A stretch of DNA of 64,000 nt from Luteitalea pratensis (GCF_001618865.1 NZ_CP015136.1:3259001-3323000), one strand, 5' to 3'. Counted from the first letter of the stretch, positions 7,691-17,706 are shown. Notes: generated by a model not told the origin, from the letters alone. Numbers and translations: made by a program.

Positions 7691-9433
7691 TCAAAGAGGA
7701 CGGAGGGTGGCAGCGGGCAGGCGAAGCTGGCGGGCAAGTGCGACGAACCGGGGTTCGCGCCGGAGGTCGTCGAACTCAGGGTCACCCAGGCTGATGATCC
7801 TCATGACTCGATCGCGGTACGCGTGCTCCAGGTACCTCAATGCGGCATCCGTGTGGCCCAACCCGGCATAAATCACCGCGAAGTCGTAAGGCGACACGTA
7901 CGAGGTTCGTGCACGCTCCGACAGCTCTGCCAGGATAGCCTGCGCGCCCGCCGTATCCCCGGCGCGCGCACGGGCGAAGCCCAGTACCGCCAGGAACATC
8001 GGCATCCTGCCCCCGACGGCGACCGTGGCGTTCAGCATGTCCAGGGCGCGCGGCTCATTGCCGGCGAACAGGCACGCACGCCCCAACTGCCAGTGCGCGG
8101 CCGGTGAGTGTGGATCCAACTGTACGGCGGCTTCCCCCTCGCTCACGGCACGTGCGTACTGGCGCGCTGCCAGGAAAATGTATGGCACATACGCGTTGAT
8201 GGCAGGAGAGAGCGGGTCGACGCTGCGCGCCGCTTCCATCGATGCAATCGCTTCATCGTGCCGGCCCAGGCTGGTGAGCAACTGCGCCAGAAAGTGATGA
8301 GCCGTCGAGTAGCTCGGGTTCAACGTCAGGGCGTGCCGGTAGGCGAGCTCGGCGCGTTCCCATTCGTAATCGTAGTCTTTCAGCACTTCGCCTATGCACG
8401 TATGTGCCTCGGCAAGGCCGTCGTTCAATGCCAGTGCCCGCTCGGCCGCGTGCCGGGCCATCCGGAACGCCGTGTGCGAGGGCAGAAGTCCCCAGATGCC
8501 GAGGAGGATGTTCGCGGCGGCTACTCCCGTGTGGCCCAGCGCGAAGTCCGGCTCGAGCGCGAGCGCTCGCCGAAATTCCTCCAGGCTGGCGAGCAAGTCC
8601 GATTCTGACCTGCGATTCCACAGGTAGCGCCCCTTGAGGTAGGCGAGTTGAGCTGCCGTCGTGGCCGCCCCATTCAGCCGGCGGCCTCCCGGCGCGCCGT
8701 CGTCCGAACCTTGCAGCTTTGCGCCGACGTCGGCAACGATGCGCTCGCAGAGGGTGAACACCTGATCCTTGCCAGATTCATACTTGCGCTGCCAGAGGAT
8801 CCGCTCGGAGACGGTGTCCACGATTCGCACCGTCAGGCACGTTCCGGCATCGAGCTGCACCACGGCCCCTTCGATAGCCAGGCTCACCAGCAGCTCCCTC
8901 CCGACGGCCGCAATTCCCTTGTCGGCAGCGGCGCACGCGCGTGCCGACGTCCGTGCGATGACGCGCAGCGCCCCGGCTTCTCCAAGGGCCGTGGTGATCA
9001 GGTCGGTCACCCCCTCGGCCACGAAGCTCCAGGTCGCGTCGCCGGTCAGGTTCTCGAAAGGCAGGACGACGACGCCTGACGTTCGTGGCGTCGAGGGCTC
9101 GACATGAACGGGTGCGACGAACCGGTAACCCCGCTTGGGCAGGGTCTCGATGAAGCGCGATGCCGCTCCCGTGTCACCGAGCAGCGAGCGTACCTGGCTG
9201 ACGCACTTGTTGATGCCCGTCTCGAATTCGACGAAGGTACGGTCGGGCCAGACTCGGAGCTGCAACTCGCCACGCGAGACGACCTCTCCGGGACGTTCCA
9301 CCAACGCGTGCAGGACGCGGAACGCCTGCTGCGGCAGATTGACCTTCACCCCGCGCTTCCGCAACTCGCCCGACGTGGTGTCGAGCTCGAACGCTCCAAA
9401 GCGGATGGGGCCACCGCCGACGTGCGACGCCAT
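7691..9433 (-). CDS. Winged-helix regulator with TPR sensor domain
   Basis: 580 residues. Residues ~8-108 form an OmpR/CadC-type winged helix (FGAFELDTTSGELRK, QAFRVLHALVERPGEVV, LPKRGYRFVAPV). There follows a middle domain (VVVLPFENLTGD, RVIARTSAR) of the kind found in CadC/adenylate-cyclase-like TPR proteins, then tetratricopeptide repeats to the end (AELAYRHALTLNPSYSTAHH, EGEAAVQLDPHSPAAHWQLG). No membrane segment is evident, so it may be a cytoplasmic protein-responsive regulator. A truncated relative lies at 24096-25096. It is divergent from the isochorismatase-type gene across 173 bp, which makes that gene a plausible target; this is inference. Confidence 0.88.
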   Translation of the reverse strand: MASHVGGGPIRFGAFELDTTSGELRKRGVKVNLPQQAFRVLHALVERPGEVVSRGELQLRVWPDRTFVEFETGINKCVSQVRSLLGDTGAASRFIETLPKRGYRFVAPVHVEPSTPRTSGVVVLPFENLTGDATWSFVAEGVTDLITTALGEAGALRVIARTSARACAAADKGIAAVGRELLVSLAIEGAVVQLDAGTCLTVRIVDTVSERILWQRKYESGKDQVFTLCERIVADVGAKLQGSDDGAPGGRRLNGAATTAAQLAYLKGRYLWNRRSESDLLASLEEFRRALALEPDFALGHTGVAAANILLGIWGLLPSHTAFRMARHAAERALALNDGLAEAHTCIGEVLKDYDYEWERAELAYRHALTLNPSYSTAHHFLAQLLTSLGRHDEAIASMEAARSVDPLSPAINAYVPYIFLAARQYARAVSEGEAAVQLDPHSPAAHWQLGRACLFAGNEPRALDMLNATVAVGGRMPMFLAVLGFARARAGDTAGAQAILAELSERARTSYVSPYDFAVIYAGLGHTDAALRYLEHAYRDRVMRIISLGDPEFDDLRREPRFVALARQLRLPAATLRPL

Positions 9434-9606
9434 GAGGGCGCCACGATACCACGGCCCGTGTAGGGATCACCGAGGGTAAGGCCCCATGCTAAGTCCCTAC
9501 CGATGTTGAGTTTACAAAGTAAGACGGACCGGAGATACTCGCAAGCCTCTGGCGGCGGCATCTCTCGGTATAGTGCGGTTGTCGAACAGAACGGAGGGGG
9601 CGAACA
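9434..9606. promoter_or_regulatory. Divergent intergenic promoter region
   Basis: This 173-bp gap separates two divergent genes and must hold both promoters. A TATAGT box at 9569-9574 is a possible -10 for the plus-strand gene, followed by the ribosome site GGAGGGGG just before 9607. No convincing -35 was found. The AT-rich TTGAGTTTACAAAGT near 9505 could serve the regulator gene. Confidence 0.35.
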
Positions 9607-10407
9607 ATGAACATCTCCACGTCCACCGGCGGGGCATCGGCAACAACGCTCAATCTCCACGCGCGTCCGCAGTGCCTCGCGCTGGATCTTCGCAGGACAG
9701 CGGTGCTCGTCATCGACATGCAGAACGACTACGGTACGGAGGGGGGCCTGTTCCACCGCGCCGGCATCGACCTGACATCGATTCGTGCGACGGTCGCCCC
9801 GACGGCTCGCGTCCTGCAGACCGCTCGTTCGGTCGGCGTTCCCATTGTGTACATCAAGGCGGGAATTCGCCCGGACCTGTCAGACCTCGGTGCGCCAGGC
9901 ACGCCTCATGGTGATCGCTGGCGGTGGTATGGCGTGGGCGAGAGGGTGACGGCTCCCGACGGCTCGGAGAGCAGGATTCTCATCAGAGACACTTGGAACA
10001 CGGAGATCATCCCCGAACTCTTGCCTCGCGCTGGCGACCGAGTCGTTTACAAGCACCTATACAGCGCCTTCCACAACACCGAACTGGATGCCGTGCTGAA
10101 GGAACTGGGAGCGTCGCACCTGATCGTGACAGGGTGCACGACCAGCGTGTGCGTGGAATCGACGATCCGTGACGCCTACTCGCGGGACTATTCGTGCGTT
10201 CTGCTGGAGGATTGCACCGCGGAACCTCTCGGCGAGGGTGCGGGCGGGTACACAGGGGTCCCCGGGGCGACGCCGGGGCGGGGTGGCACGAACTACGATG
10301 CCAGCCTCGTTCTGATCCAGACGCTGTTCGGATGGATTTCGACGTCCGAAGCTTTCGCTGAGGCTGTCGCACGCCACGAGCAGCAGGTCAGCGCCATGGA
10401 AGCCTGA
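9607..10407 (+). CDS. Isochorismatase-family cysteine hydrolase
   Basis: 266 residues of the isochorismatase-like superfamily. The triad is visible: Asp37 in LVIDMQNDYG, Lys149 in VVYKHLYSAF, and Cys182 in TGCTTSVCVEST. Length and the RDTWNTEIIPEL region resemble RutB-type ureidoacrylate/peroxyureidoacrylate amidases more than nicotinamidases, but no other pyrimidine-degradation gene is nearby, so the substrate is open. Cytoplasmic: there is no signal peptide. A strong GGAGGGGG site precedes the ATG. It is divergent from a winged-helix/TPR regulator. Confidence 0.88.
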   Translation: MNISTSTGGASATTLNLHARPQCLALDLRRTAVLVIDMQNDYGTEGGLFHRAGIDLTSIRATVAPTARVLQTARSVGVPIVYIKAGIRPDLSDLGAPGTPHGDRWRWYGVGERVTAPDGSESRILIRDTWNTEIIPELLPRAGDRVVYKHLYSAFHNTELDAVLKELGASHLIVTGCTTSVCVESTIRDAYSRDYSCVLLEDCTAEPLGEGAGGYTGVPGATPGRGGTNYDASLVLIQTLFGWISTSEAFAEAVARHEQQVSAMEA

Positions 10408-10595
10408 TCTCTGTAGTGCTCGCCATACAGTCGGCACGAGAGCCATGTCGCGTGTTCGATTCTCCACCTCGGCTTGCCTTCCGGCCTATCGTCACGAAGC
10501 AGGCGGTAGTACTCAAATATCTCCGGCTTTCAATCAACTGACTGCACAGTGCGGCCCCTCACGGAACTCTCCGGGCCATAAGGAGGAAGTCGTAC

Positions 10596-11381
10596 ATGGC
10601 GCGCACCTCGACAGTGTCATCGACCGGCCACGTCCGGACGGGCCGCTCACCGTCGCAAGATTGGACGCGGCTGTTCTACGTTGGAGCCGCATGCGTCATG
10701 CTGATCCTGGTCCTGATTGGATTTCGGCACTTCTTCCTTCACGGCAGCGCGCATCCAGGTCGGGAACTCACGCCGAACATACGCACATTGATTATCGTGC
10801 ATGGCATCTCCATGACGGGATGGGTACTGGCATTTCTCATCCAGTCGCTGTTGATTGCGACCAGGAGACGCCGCGTCCATATGAAGCTGGGCCCGGTGGC
10901 GGTCGTACTTGCAGCGTTCATCCTCGTTTCAGGTCTCTGGTTCAATGTGGCATCTTTCCGCCTGGTGCCGCCGGACTTCATTCTATGGACCCTGACCATG
11001 AAACAGTTCATGGTCCTGGGCTTCTACACCCTTTTCATGTTTGCGGTGTTTGTCGCTGTGGGTATCTGGTACCGAAGACAACCGGAGATCCATCGCCCGA
11101 TGATGCTGCTCGCTACTTTGAGCACAATGGCGCCGGCCATAGCTCGCATTGATGTCCTGAACGCGCTGTATCAGGGAACGGTGATGGAAAGGCTGTTCGG
11201 CCCATCCCTGGGCATGCTGATCCTCGGGGCGGCCTTTCTTGTCGTGAAGTGGTACGTCACCAGAACCATCGATGGATGGTATGCGATTGGCTATGGTGTC
11301 CTTGCTTCCACCCAACTCTTGACGATCCAGTTTGCCCGTACGAGAGTGTGGGACGAAATTGCGAGGGTCCTGCTCCGTTGA
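10596..11381 (+). CDS. Polytopic membrane protein of unknown function
   Basis: 261 residues with about seven hydrophobic segments (for example AACVMLILVLIGF, GISMTGWVLAFLIQSLL, VVLAAFILVSGLWF, VLGFYTLFMFAVFVAVGIW). Conserved-looking histidines occur in FRHFFLH, IVHG and VHMKLG, reminiscent of small membrane proteins of the DUF2306/ferric-reductase-like kind, but I cannot assign a family firmly. The start is fixed by AAGGAGG 9 bases before ATG 10596. It stands alone in the plus orientation. Confidence 0.75.
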   Translation: MARTSTVSSTGHVRTGRSPSQDWTRLFYVGAACVMLILVLIGFRHFFLHGSAHPGRELTPNIRTLIIVHGISMTGWVLAFLIQSLLIATRRRRVHMKLGPVAVVLAAFILVSGLWFNVASFRLVPPDFILWTLTMKQFMVLGFYTLFMFAVFVAVGIWYRRQPEIHRPMMLLATLSTMAPAIARIDVLNALYQGTVMERLFGPSLGMLILGAAFLVVKWYVTRTIDGWYAIGYGVLASTQLLTIQFARTRVWDEIARVLLR

Positions 11382-11454
11382 GATCGCGATCTGATGGACG
11401 CCGATCCCGGATCAGTGGATCGGTCCGCGCCAGAGAAGCGCCGCTCAACGGGCC

Positions 11455-11488
11455 GTGCAGCACGGGCCCAGGCATGCTCGAGGCATGC
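11455..11488 (+). terminator. Two small hairpins, possible terminator
   Basis: GTGCAGCAC at 11455-11463 and GCATGC-TCGAG-GCATGC at 11472-11488 form adjacent stems ~75 bp after the membrane-protein gene. No U-run follows, so an intrinsic terminator is only possible. Confidence 0.3.
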
Positions 11489-11566
11489 GAGAGCGCGGCT
11501 TCTTCCCTGTTGAGCCCCTAGGGACGGGCCGCTGTATTGAGTGAGCCGTATCGACCAGGAGGTACG

Positions 11567-12163
11567 ATGTTGGAGAGGCGCATGTCTTCCATGGTGCTGG
11601 ATGTCGCTCGCCGAATCCGAGTGTGCATCCTGATGTCCGCGGTCAGCACTTGCCTGGTGGTGGTCCCCTCGCGAGTCTCTGCGCAGGACACGCCGGTCTC
11701 TGCACCGGACACTAAGGCACCCGCGCGTGCCAACGCGGTCTACTTCGAACTGCTCGGCAATGGTGGGCTGTTCTCAGTCAACTATGAACGCGCGCTGACG
11801 CCGGCCCTGCGTGTGCGGATTGGCGCGGCGTCGTGGACAGCCGAAGATCTCTTTGGGGGCACGGCGACCCACATCTCCACATTCCCGATGATGTTGCATG
11901 TTGTTCCGGGCGATGGCGCGCATCACGTCGAGGCGGGACTGGGCGTGCTGCCTGGGCAGCGCGGTCCGGATCGGTCTGCCGGCGGATCAGGTGCGTTCGT
12001 GAGCCTGATCGGTGTGGTCGGCTATCGCTACGAGCCGCGAGGCAGCCGGTTTCTCTTCCGAGCAGGGGTGACCCCGTTCTATGGGTTCGGCGACGCGTCG
12101 ATTGCCTACCCGGACGAAGGATTCATGCCGTCCGTAGGTGTAAGCTTTGGCGCACGCTTTTGA
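11567..12163 (+). CDS. Predicted small outer-membrane beta-barrel protein
   Basis: About 198 residues from ATG 11567, chosen because CAGGAGGT lies immediately upstream. A signal peptide ends near VSAQDTP. The mature part alternates hydrophobic and polar residues with glycine turns (GNGGLFSVNYERAL, LIGVVGYRYEP, FRAGVTPFYGFG) and ends in VGVSFGARF, a terminal aromatic typical of outer-membrane barrels. Specific function unknown. The next gene follows 77 bp downstream in the same direction with an envelope-protein look, so the two may be co-transcribed. Confidence 0.75.
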   Translation: MLERRMSSMVLDVARRIRVCILMSAVSTCLVVVPSRVSAQDTPVSAPDTKAPARANAVYFELLGNGGLFSVNYERALTPALRVRIGAASWTAEDLFGGTATHISTFPMMLHVVPGDGAHHVEAGLGVLPGQRGPDRSAGGSGAFVSLIGVVGYRYEPRGSRFLFRAGVTPFYGFGDASIAYPDEGFMPSVGVSFGARF

Positions 12164-12240
12164 CAAGGCGATTCGCCCCAGGCAGTCGTGCCGGTGCCAG
12201 CCGTGGGCGAACAGGTTCCCGCACCTTGTGGAGGTTCATG

Positions 12241-12795
12241 ATGAACGCAATGGCTCATTGGCGGTCATGGCTGACATCGGTCATCGTCGTCGCGGTCGTG
12301 ATCCTCTCGACCATGAGCGCGCAGGCGCAGCCTGTCGGGCCGCTGACCGATGTGGGAACGCAGGTTGAGGTCGGCGAGAAGGTGCGGGTCCTTCGCCTCG
12401 ACGGCAGCGAGGTCCGAGGGGAACTCAGCGCGGTCGAGCCGACGTCCCTCGATGTCGAGGTGGACGGGCGTGTGGTGCGCATCGACGCAGCGGATGTGCG
12501 CGAAGTCGGGGTGAAGGACGGCGTGTACAACGGCATTCTGATCGGCATGGGTGCAGGGTTAGCCGGCGGACTCGTGGCCGGACAGCTCGCCACGAGCCCG
12601 GATGACGGCAACCTCCGCGGCCTTGTCGTCATGGTCACCGGCGCGGCTGGCCTTGGCGTGGGGATCGGCCTCGGTGCGGCTCTCGACGCGGCGGCGGGAC
12701 ACTTCAAACTGGTGTACCGCGCCGCTGCGACGGTACGCGTCGCGCCCTTTGCCGCAACTGGCGGGTACGGAGCGGTCGTCGCCGTGGCCTGGTGA
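12241..12795 (+). CDS. Exported protein with glycine-rich membrane segments
   Basis: About 184 residues. GGAGG lies just before two adjacent ATG codons; the second is taken. The signal peptide ends near MSAQAQP. Residues ~35-80 form a small beta domain (EVGEKVRVLRLDGSEVRGEL, DVEVDGRVVRIDAADV), like the short SH3/Sm-type domain that precedes glycine-zipper segments in secreted bacterial proteins. Two glycine-rich hydrophobic stretches follow (ILIGMGAGLAGGLVAGQLA, VTGAAGLGVGIGLGAAL). Probably envelope-located; no known activity. Confidence 0.7.
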   Translation: MNAMAHWRSWLTSVIVVAVVILSTMSAQAQPVGPLTDVGTQVEVGEKVRVLRLDGSEVRGELSAVEPTSLDVEVDGRVVRIDAADVREVGVKDGVYNGILIGMGAGLAGGLVAGQLATSPDDGNLRGLVVMVTGAAGLGVGIGLGAALDAAAGHFKLVYRAAATVRVAPFAATGGYGAVVAVAW

Positions 12796-13035
12796 AACGG
12801 CGAGGAGAGCGTCCCGCAGCTCCGCCGCCAACGGTGCGACCGACGACGGGCAGACGGTTGCTATCGGCGCTCCACCGGCGGGTGCGTGTACGCGGCGGTG
12901 GTCACGTGTGCGAGGCAGGCAGCGGCCCGGGCCGACGCCGGCATAGGGGAGCATTGTGCAAGACATGGATCGCGGTTCACGCAGCGGCACCCTTGCCCAG
13001 ACGGCCAGGCACTCGAGTGGTCGATTGGAGTGCCT

Positions 13036-15306
13036 ATGGCGCACCTGCTGATTGCTGTCGTTGCGGTGGGCCTATTGGCCATCCCGCAACATCTGGAGGC
13101 GCAGACCACCACGAAGGTGAGCATCGCGACGGGTGGCACGCCGGGTCAGGGTGACGTGGTCGGGTACAAGCCGGCGGTGAGTGCCGACGGCCGCGTGGTC
13201 GCGTTCGCGTCGTATGCGGCCAACCTGGTCGCCGGCGACACCAACAACACGATCGACGTGTTCGTGCACGACCGGCAATCCGGCGTGACGACGCGTGTGA
13301 GCGTCGGCAGCGATGGCGCACAGGGCAACGACATCTCTGAAGCGCCCGCGTTGAGTGCGGACGGCAGGTACGTCGCGTTCGAGTCTGCCGCGTCCACGCT
13401 CGTCTCCGGTGATACAAATGGGGCGATCGACGTGTTCGTGCACGACCGGGTGACGGGCACGACGTCGCGTGAGAGCGTCGCCACCAATGGCGCGCAGGCG
13501 ATTGGTTTTAGCAGCAGAGCTAATCCCTCGCTCAGTGCGGACGGCCGTCTCGTGGCGTTCTCGTCGTTGTCAAACACGCTGGTCGTAGGTGACACGAACA
13601 ACACGACTGACATCTTTGTCCGCGACCGCGGCACGGGCGTCACCACACGCGTCAGTGCCACGCCCGAGGGCTCCGAAGCATCATCGCCCAGCAGCGGCGC
13701 GCTCCTCAGTGCTAACGGCCGGCTGGTGCTGTACCAGTCCTCGGGCACAGGCGTCTTCCTGCACGACAGGCAATCGGGCACCACGACGCGCGTGATTGAC
13801 ACGAACGGACCACTCGCGTTCAGTGCCGATGGCCGGTATGCCGCGATCAGCTCCTATGCGGCGGACGTGGTCGCTGGTGACACGAACGGGACCAGCGATG
13901 TGTTCCTGCTGGACCTGGCGCGCGGGACGCGCACGCGCGTGAGTGTCGGCATGGGCGGGGCCGAAGCCAACAGCTACAGCGAGGCGCCGTCGCTCAGTGC
14001 CGATGGCCGTTTCATCGGGTTCGAGTCGAACGCCTCCAATCTGGTCGCTGGCGATACGAACGCCAACACCGACGCGTTCGTCCTCGATCGCCACACCGGC
14101 GTGACGACGCGTGTCAGTGTCGCGGCGACTGTGCCCGAGGCACCTGGCGGCAGCCGGGCCGCCGCGCTCAGCGGAGACGGGAGAGTGATTGCATTCTTCT
14201 CTGGTGTCGCCAATCTCGTGGCGGGTGCCACGTCTTCAGGGCTCGGCGCCTTTGTGCGGGATTACGACGTCGATGGCGACGGGCTTGTGGCGCCGTGGGA
14301 ATCGGCCTTTGGGTTGAACCCGCTGGAGGCTGTCGGCGCCGATGGGGCGCTCGGCGACCCCGACGGCGATGGCCGCTCGAATGTGCAGGAGTATGCCGAC
14401 GGGACACACCCCGCCGGATCATTCACGCGCTATCTTGCCGAAGGCGCGACGTCGGCGTTCTTCGATACACGATTGGCGTTGCTCAGTCCGGATGGGGCAA
14501 ACACGGTCCTGCTGCGCTTCCTGCTGGGAAACGGCGCGAGCGTGTCGCGCATCGTGACTTTCGATGGCCGCGGACGCGCCACCGTCGACGCGAAGTCCGT
14601 TGCGGGGCTGGCGGGGGCGGAGTTCTCCACCATCGTCGAATCGTCCGCGCTCGTGGTGGTGGACCGCCAGATGCGATGGGATGCCTCCGGGTACGGGTCG
14701 CACGCCGAAACAGCGCAAGCTGGGCCCAGTCCCACGTGGTATCTGGCCGAGGGCGCCACCCACAACAACTTCAGCCTGTTCTACCTGGTACAGAACCCGC
14801 ATGAGGCCAGCGTGCCCGTGACGGTGACCTATCTCCGCCCCGCGCCGGCGACGCCGATGATCAAGGTCTACACCGTTCCCAGCCGCAGTCGTTTCAACAT
14901 CTGGGTGAACGCCGAAGCCGCGTCCGATCCCGCACTTGCCGGGTTGGCCGCCACCGATGTGTCGGCTGTGCTGACGGCGCCGCAGCCCATTCTCGTCGAG
15001 CGCGCGATGTACCTGACGCAAGCTGGACCTGACGGTCAGTTTGCCACCGCGGACGACGTCGTCTTCGGCGCGGGACACGAGAGTGCGGGCGTGACCGTAC
15101 CAGCGCTGCAGTGGTTCCTCGCCGAAGGTGCGACCGGGCCGTACTTCGACCTGTTCTTCCTGCTCGCCAATCCAACTGACACTGCAGCGGACGTGGAGGT
15201 GCGCTACCTCCTCGTGGACGGCACCGTGCTGACCAAAGCGTATGCCGTGCCCCCCGTCAGTCGCTCCAACATCTGGGTGAACGAAGGCGCGCCGCGCTTA
15301 CGGTGA
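13036..15306 (+). CDS. Large secreted PD40/TolB-like propeller protein
   Basis: About 756 residues from ATG 13036, which begins a clear signal peptide (MAHLLIAVVAVGLLAIP, cleavage near LEAQ). Residues ~25-395 contain seven or more repeats of the form LSADGRYVAFESAASTLV / GDTNGAIDVFVHDR, a beta-propeller. Then come two calcium-binding-type loops (DVDGDGLVAP, DPDGDGRSNVQEY), and three copies of a C-terminal module marked by YLAEGAT, SRFNIWVN and ERAMY. The last module stops abruptly at NEGAPRLR, just before IS-like debris, so the C-terminus may be truncated. Extracellular; ligand unknown. A homologous module survives as a pseudogene at 6973-7637. Confidence 0.82.
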   Translation: MAHLLIAVVAVGLLAIPQHLEAQTTTKVSIATGGTPGQGDVVGYKPAVSADGRVVAFASYAANLVAGDTNNTIDVFVHDRQSGVTTRVSVGSDGAQGNDISEAPALSADGRYVAFESAASTLVSGDTNGAIDVFVHDRVTGTTSRESVATNGAQAIGFSSRANPSLSADGRLVAFSSLSNTLVVGDTNNTTDIFVRDRGTGVTTRVSATPEGSEASSPSSGALLSANGRLVLYQSSGTGVFLHDRQSGTTTRVIDTNGPLAFSADGRYAAISSYAADVVAGDTNGTSDVFLLDLARGTRTRVSVGMGGAEANSYSEAPSLSADGRFIGFESNASNLVAGDTNANTDAFVLDRHTGVTTRVSVAATVPEAPGGSRAAALSGDGRVIAFFSGVANLVAGATSSGLGAFVRDYDVDGDGLVAPWESAFGLNPLEAVGADGALGDPDGDGRSNVQEYADGTHPAGSFTRYLAEGATSAFFDTRLALLSPDGANTVLLRFLLGNGASVSRIVTFDGRGRATVDAKSVAGLAGAEFSTIVESSALVVVDRQMRWDASGYGSHAETAQAGPSPTWYLAEGATHNNFSLFYLVQNPHEASVPVTVTYLRPAPATPMIKVYTVPSRSRFNIWVNAEAASDPALAGLAATDVSAVLTAPQPILVERAMYLTQAGPDGQFATADDVVFGAGHESAGVTVPALQWFLAEGATGPYFDLFFLLANPTDTAADVEVRYLLVDGTVLTKAYAVPPVSRSNIWVNEGAPRLR

Positions 15307-15419
15307 TCTTGCCCGCAAGAGAGGTCCTTTCGAGTCGAGTGGTCCGATTCGGCTTGTGGACTGATGAACGACATGGTCTACAGCCGAGACCCGGCCATAT
15401 GCGACTTGAAGGATTTCGT

Positions 15420-16067
15420 CTGCGCACGTGGCACGAGCGCAAGGCCGTCGTCAGCCGCGACGCTGCAGACGTGGCTCGCGGCGACATGTGCCGCGAGCCG
15501 GACTGGTGGGTCGTTCCGCTGGACAGCAGTCCACCATTCAACACACGTGCTTCGTCCGGTCGATCCTGACCGTGATGGGCACGGGTCTCGACCCACCGGA
15601 CCACACGACACTCTCGCGACGGAGTCAAAACGCTAGACGTCGCGGCGCGCAGCCTTTCGGCGACGGGGCCTCTGCATGTGATCGTCGACAGCACCCCGCT
15701 TTCGGTGATGGGCGACGGCGAGTGGGCCGCCGCGAAACAGGCGGACGCGGTACGCGGGGGAGTGGAAAAGCTGCATCTGGGTGTCGACCGCTCCGTCGTG
15801 ATCGTCGCGCAGGTGCTGACCGAGGCGACGGTCGACGACGCGCCAGGCGGTATCGACCCGCGTGGAGAACGCCTTCTTCCCCTAGAAGTCCCTCATTGGC
15901 GATGACCTTCGTGCTCGGAGTCGAGGTGGTCGGGAGGCCGAGGCGAGTTTGCCTGCCGCATGCTGAACCAGATGCCGCGTTTGGCAGGCCCGAGTCGCAC
16001 GCGATCAGTCTTGACCAGTCCGCGCGTGTGAAGGACCTGCGAGCCCGGTGTGAGCCATGCGCCACGC
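15420..16067 (+). mobile_element. Degraded IS903-type copy
   Basis: Recognisable pieces of the transposase in several frames: RSILTVMGTGLDPPDHTTLS, IVDSTPLSVMGDGEWAAAK, KLHLGVDRSVVIVAQVLTEA. The second-Asp region is deleted, and the right terminal repeat is damaged (GTGAGCCATGCGCCACGCC at 16049-16067). The left end cannot be placed exactly. Clearly non-functional. Confidence 0.75.
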
Positions 16068-16125
16068 CTTGTTCGCGCTCTCGATGACATACGTGATTCG
16101 ACCGCCCACTCGCCGGCCAGCGAGT

Positions 16126-17706
16126 TCAGAAATCGGGATCGTTCGGTTGCGCAGGCGGCGAGAGTGCGGGTCTCGCGGCCGTATCGACGGTCTCGGCAAC
16201 GCACGCGAAGTTCTTTTCGTCGTCGGTGCTTCCCGAACCGTTCCAGCGCGCCACCTGACCGAACGGGCACAAGGGACGCGTCCGATCGACTTTTCCGTCG
16301 GTGACGTGCGACACGACAATGCGGGTAGGTTTACGGCCGTGTTCGACCCATCGCACGATATCCGCCATTCGATCGAAGCGATCGGGGCCAGGTCCGCCGC
16401 CGGCACAGTGATACACGCCCGGCATCATGAAGAGGGCGATTGCATTCTCGGCACTCCGGCCGAGGGTCTTCAGCACGCTGGTGAAGTAGATCGTGCTGGT
16501 CTGCGGCGTCACCGACGGATCGGCCCATCCGTGGAACATCAGCAGCTTGCCGCCGCGCTTGAAGAACGGTGTGAGGTCGGCGTTGCTCGCGTCGAGCAGC
16601 TCGCCGTCCGCCCGGTCGGCGCGTTCGATATCGGCGGCCGTGAACGTGCGTGGATCCCATTGTGCGTCGCCGCCGTTCAGGAGATTCTTCATGGCGGTGA
16701 CGGCGTTGGGGAACGGCCGCGGTCCGCCGAGCACATCCCATCGCAGCTCTGAGCCTGGCCAGAGATGTCCCTCCCACGCAGCGGCGCCGCTTCGAGCGTC
16801 GGTGACGGGCGACATCATGACGCGTGCCGATTCAATCTGGTCCGCGGTCAGGCATGCGCGAGTCTCCTCGCCGCCGCAGGCGAGCGTCTCGAAGTCCACG
16901 CGGCACTTCGTCGGGTTTTCGATGACCCCGTCCTCGACGCCGTCGAGCGCGTCGCACGCATTCAGCACGGCTTGGTGAACGATCGGGTACGTCTCCGCCG
17001 GAATGGCACTGCCCGCGGATCGGTTCATGACGTTGTTGAACACCAGCCGCATGCCATGGTTTCGCATTGCGTACGCCGCGCTGGCCACGGCCACGAGGCC
17101 GTCGAAGTCCTGCGGGTAGCGCTGGGCGCTCGTGAGCGCCTGCCGTCCGCCCGTCGAACAGCCCCTGAAGTACGAGAACGTCGGCGCGCGGCCGTAGTGC
17201 GCGGTGAGTAGCGCTTTGGCGGCGACCGTCGTTTCGTGAATCGCGCGGTACGCGAAGTCCACCAGCTTCTCCGGATGTCCGGGGACGAAGTCCGCGTTGT
17301 TTCCGACGTGTCCCGTGTCGGTACCGGCAGTCGCGTAGCCGGCGGCCAGGGCGCTCGCCATCCCTCCATAGGGCAGCACTCCCGCCCAGTCGCCGTTGCC
17401 GGCGACCTGCAGCTTGCCGTTCCAGTTGGCGACCGGCAGCCAGACTTCGGTCTTGATGTCGGAGTCGGCCGAGGGCCTGAGCGTGAGGCTGACACGACAG
17501 AACGCCGGCAGCGTCGGGAACAACTCCGCCAACAAGGGCGGTGTTCCAGCCGGTACGGGCAACGCGCCTGCCGCAACGACCTGTGCGCTTGTAATGCTGG
17601 CCGATGGCATCGCCAAGCGCGCGACCTCGTCGCACGGCTCGGCGGCGGCGTTCGTGCCAGTGAGGAAGGCCGCCACCAGGAGAATGCCGGGTGCGCAACG
17701 TTGCAT
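16126..17706 (-). CDS. Secreted tannase/feruloyl-esterase family protein
   Basis: 526 residues with a signal peptide (GILLVAAFLTGTNAAA). Family hallmarks are in order: WNGKLQVAGNGDWAG, YATAGTDTGHVG, the nucleophile motif FRGCSTGGRQAL, the long lid with paired cysteines (DGVEDGVIENP, CGGEETRACL), LLMFHGWADPSVTP with the acid, and MMPGVYHCAGGGPGPD with the catalytic His next to Cys (the CS-D-HC arrangement). It likely cleaves esters of aromatic acids from plant material in the periplasm or outside. It is single and divergent from the att-like module b region. Confidence 0.9.
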   Translation of the reverse strand: MQRCAPGILLVAAFLTGTNAAAEPCDEVARLAMPSASITSAQVVAAGALPVPAGTPPLLAELFPTLPAFCRVSLTLRPSADSDIKTEVWLPVANWNGKLQVAGNGDWAGVLPYGGMASALAAGYATAGTDTGHVGNNADFVPGHPEKLVDFAYRAIHETTVAAKALLTAHYGRAPTFSYFRGCSTGGRQALTSAQRYPQDFDGLVAVASAAYAMRNHGMRLVFNNVMNRSAGSAIPAETYPIVHQAVLNACDALDGVEDGVIENPTKCRVDFETLACGGEETRACLTADQIESARVMMSPVTDARSGAAAWEGHLWPGSELRWDVLGGPRPFPNAVTAMKNLLNGGDAQWDPRTFTAADIERADRADGELLDASNADLTPFFKRGGKLLMFHGWADPSVTPQTSTIYFTSVLKTLGRSAENAIALFMMPGVYHCAGGGPGPDRFDRMADIVRWVEHGRKPTRIVVSHVTDGKVDRTRPLCPFGQVARWNGSGSTDDEKNFACVAETVDTAARPALSPPAQPNDPDF

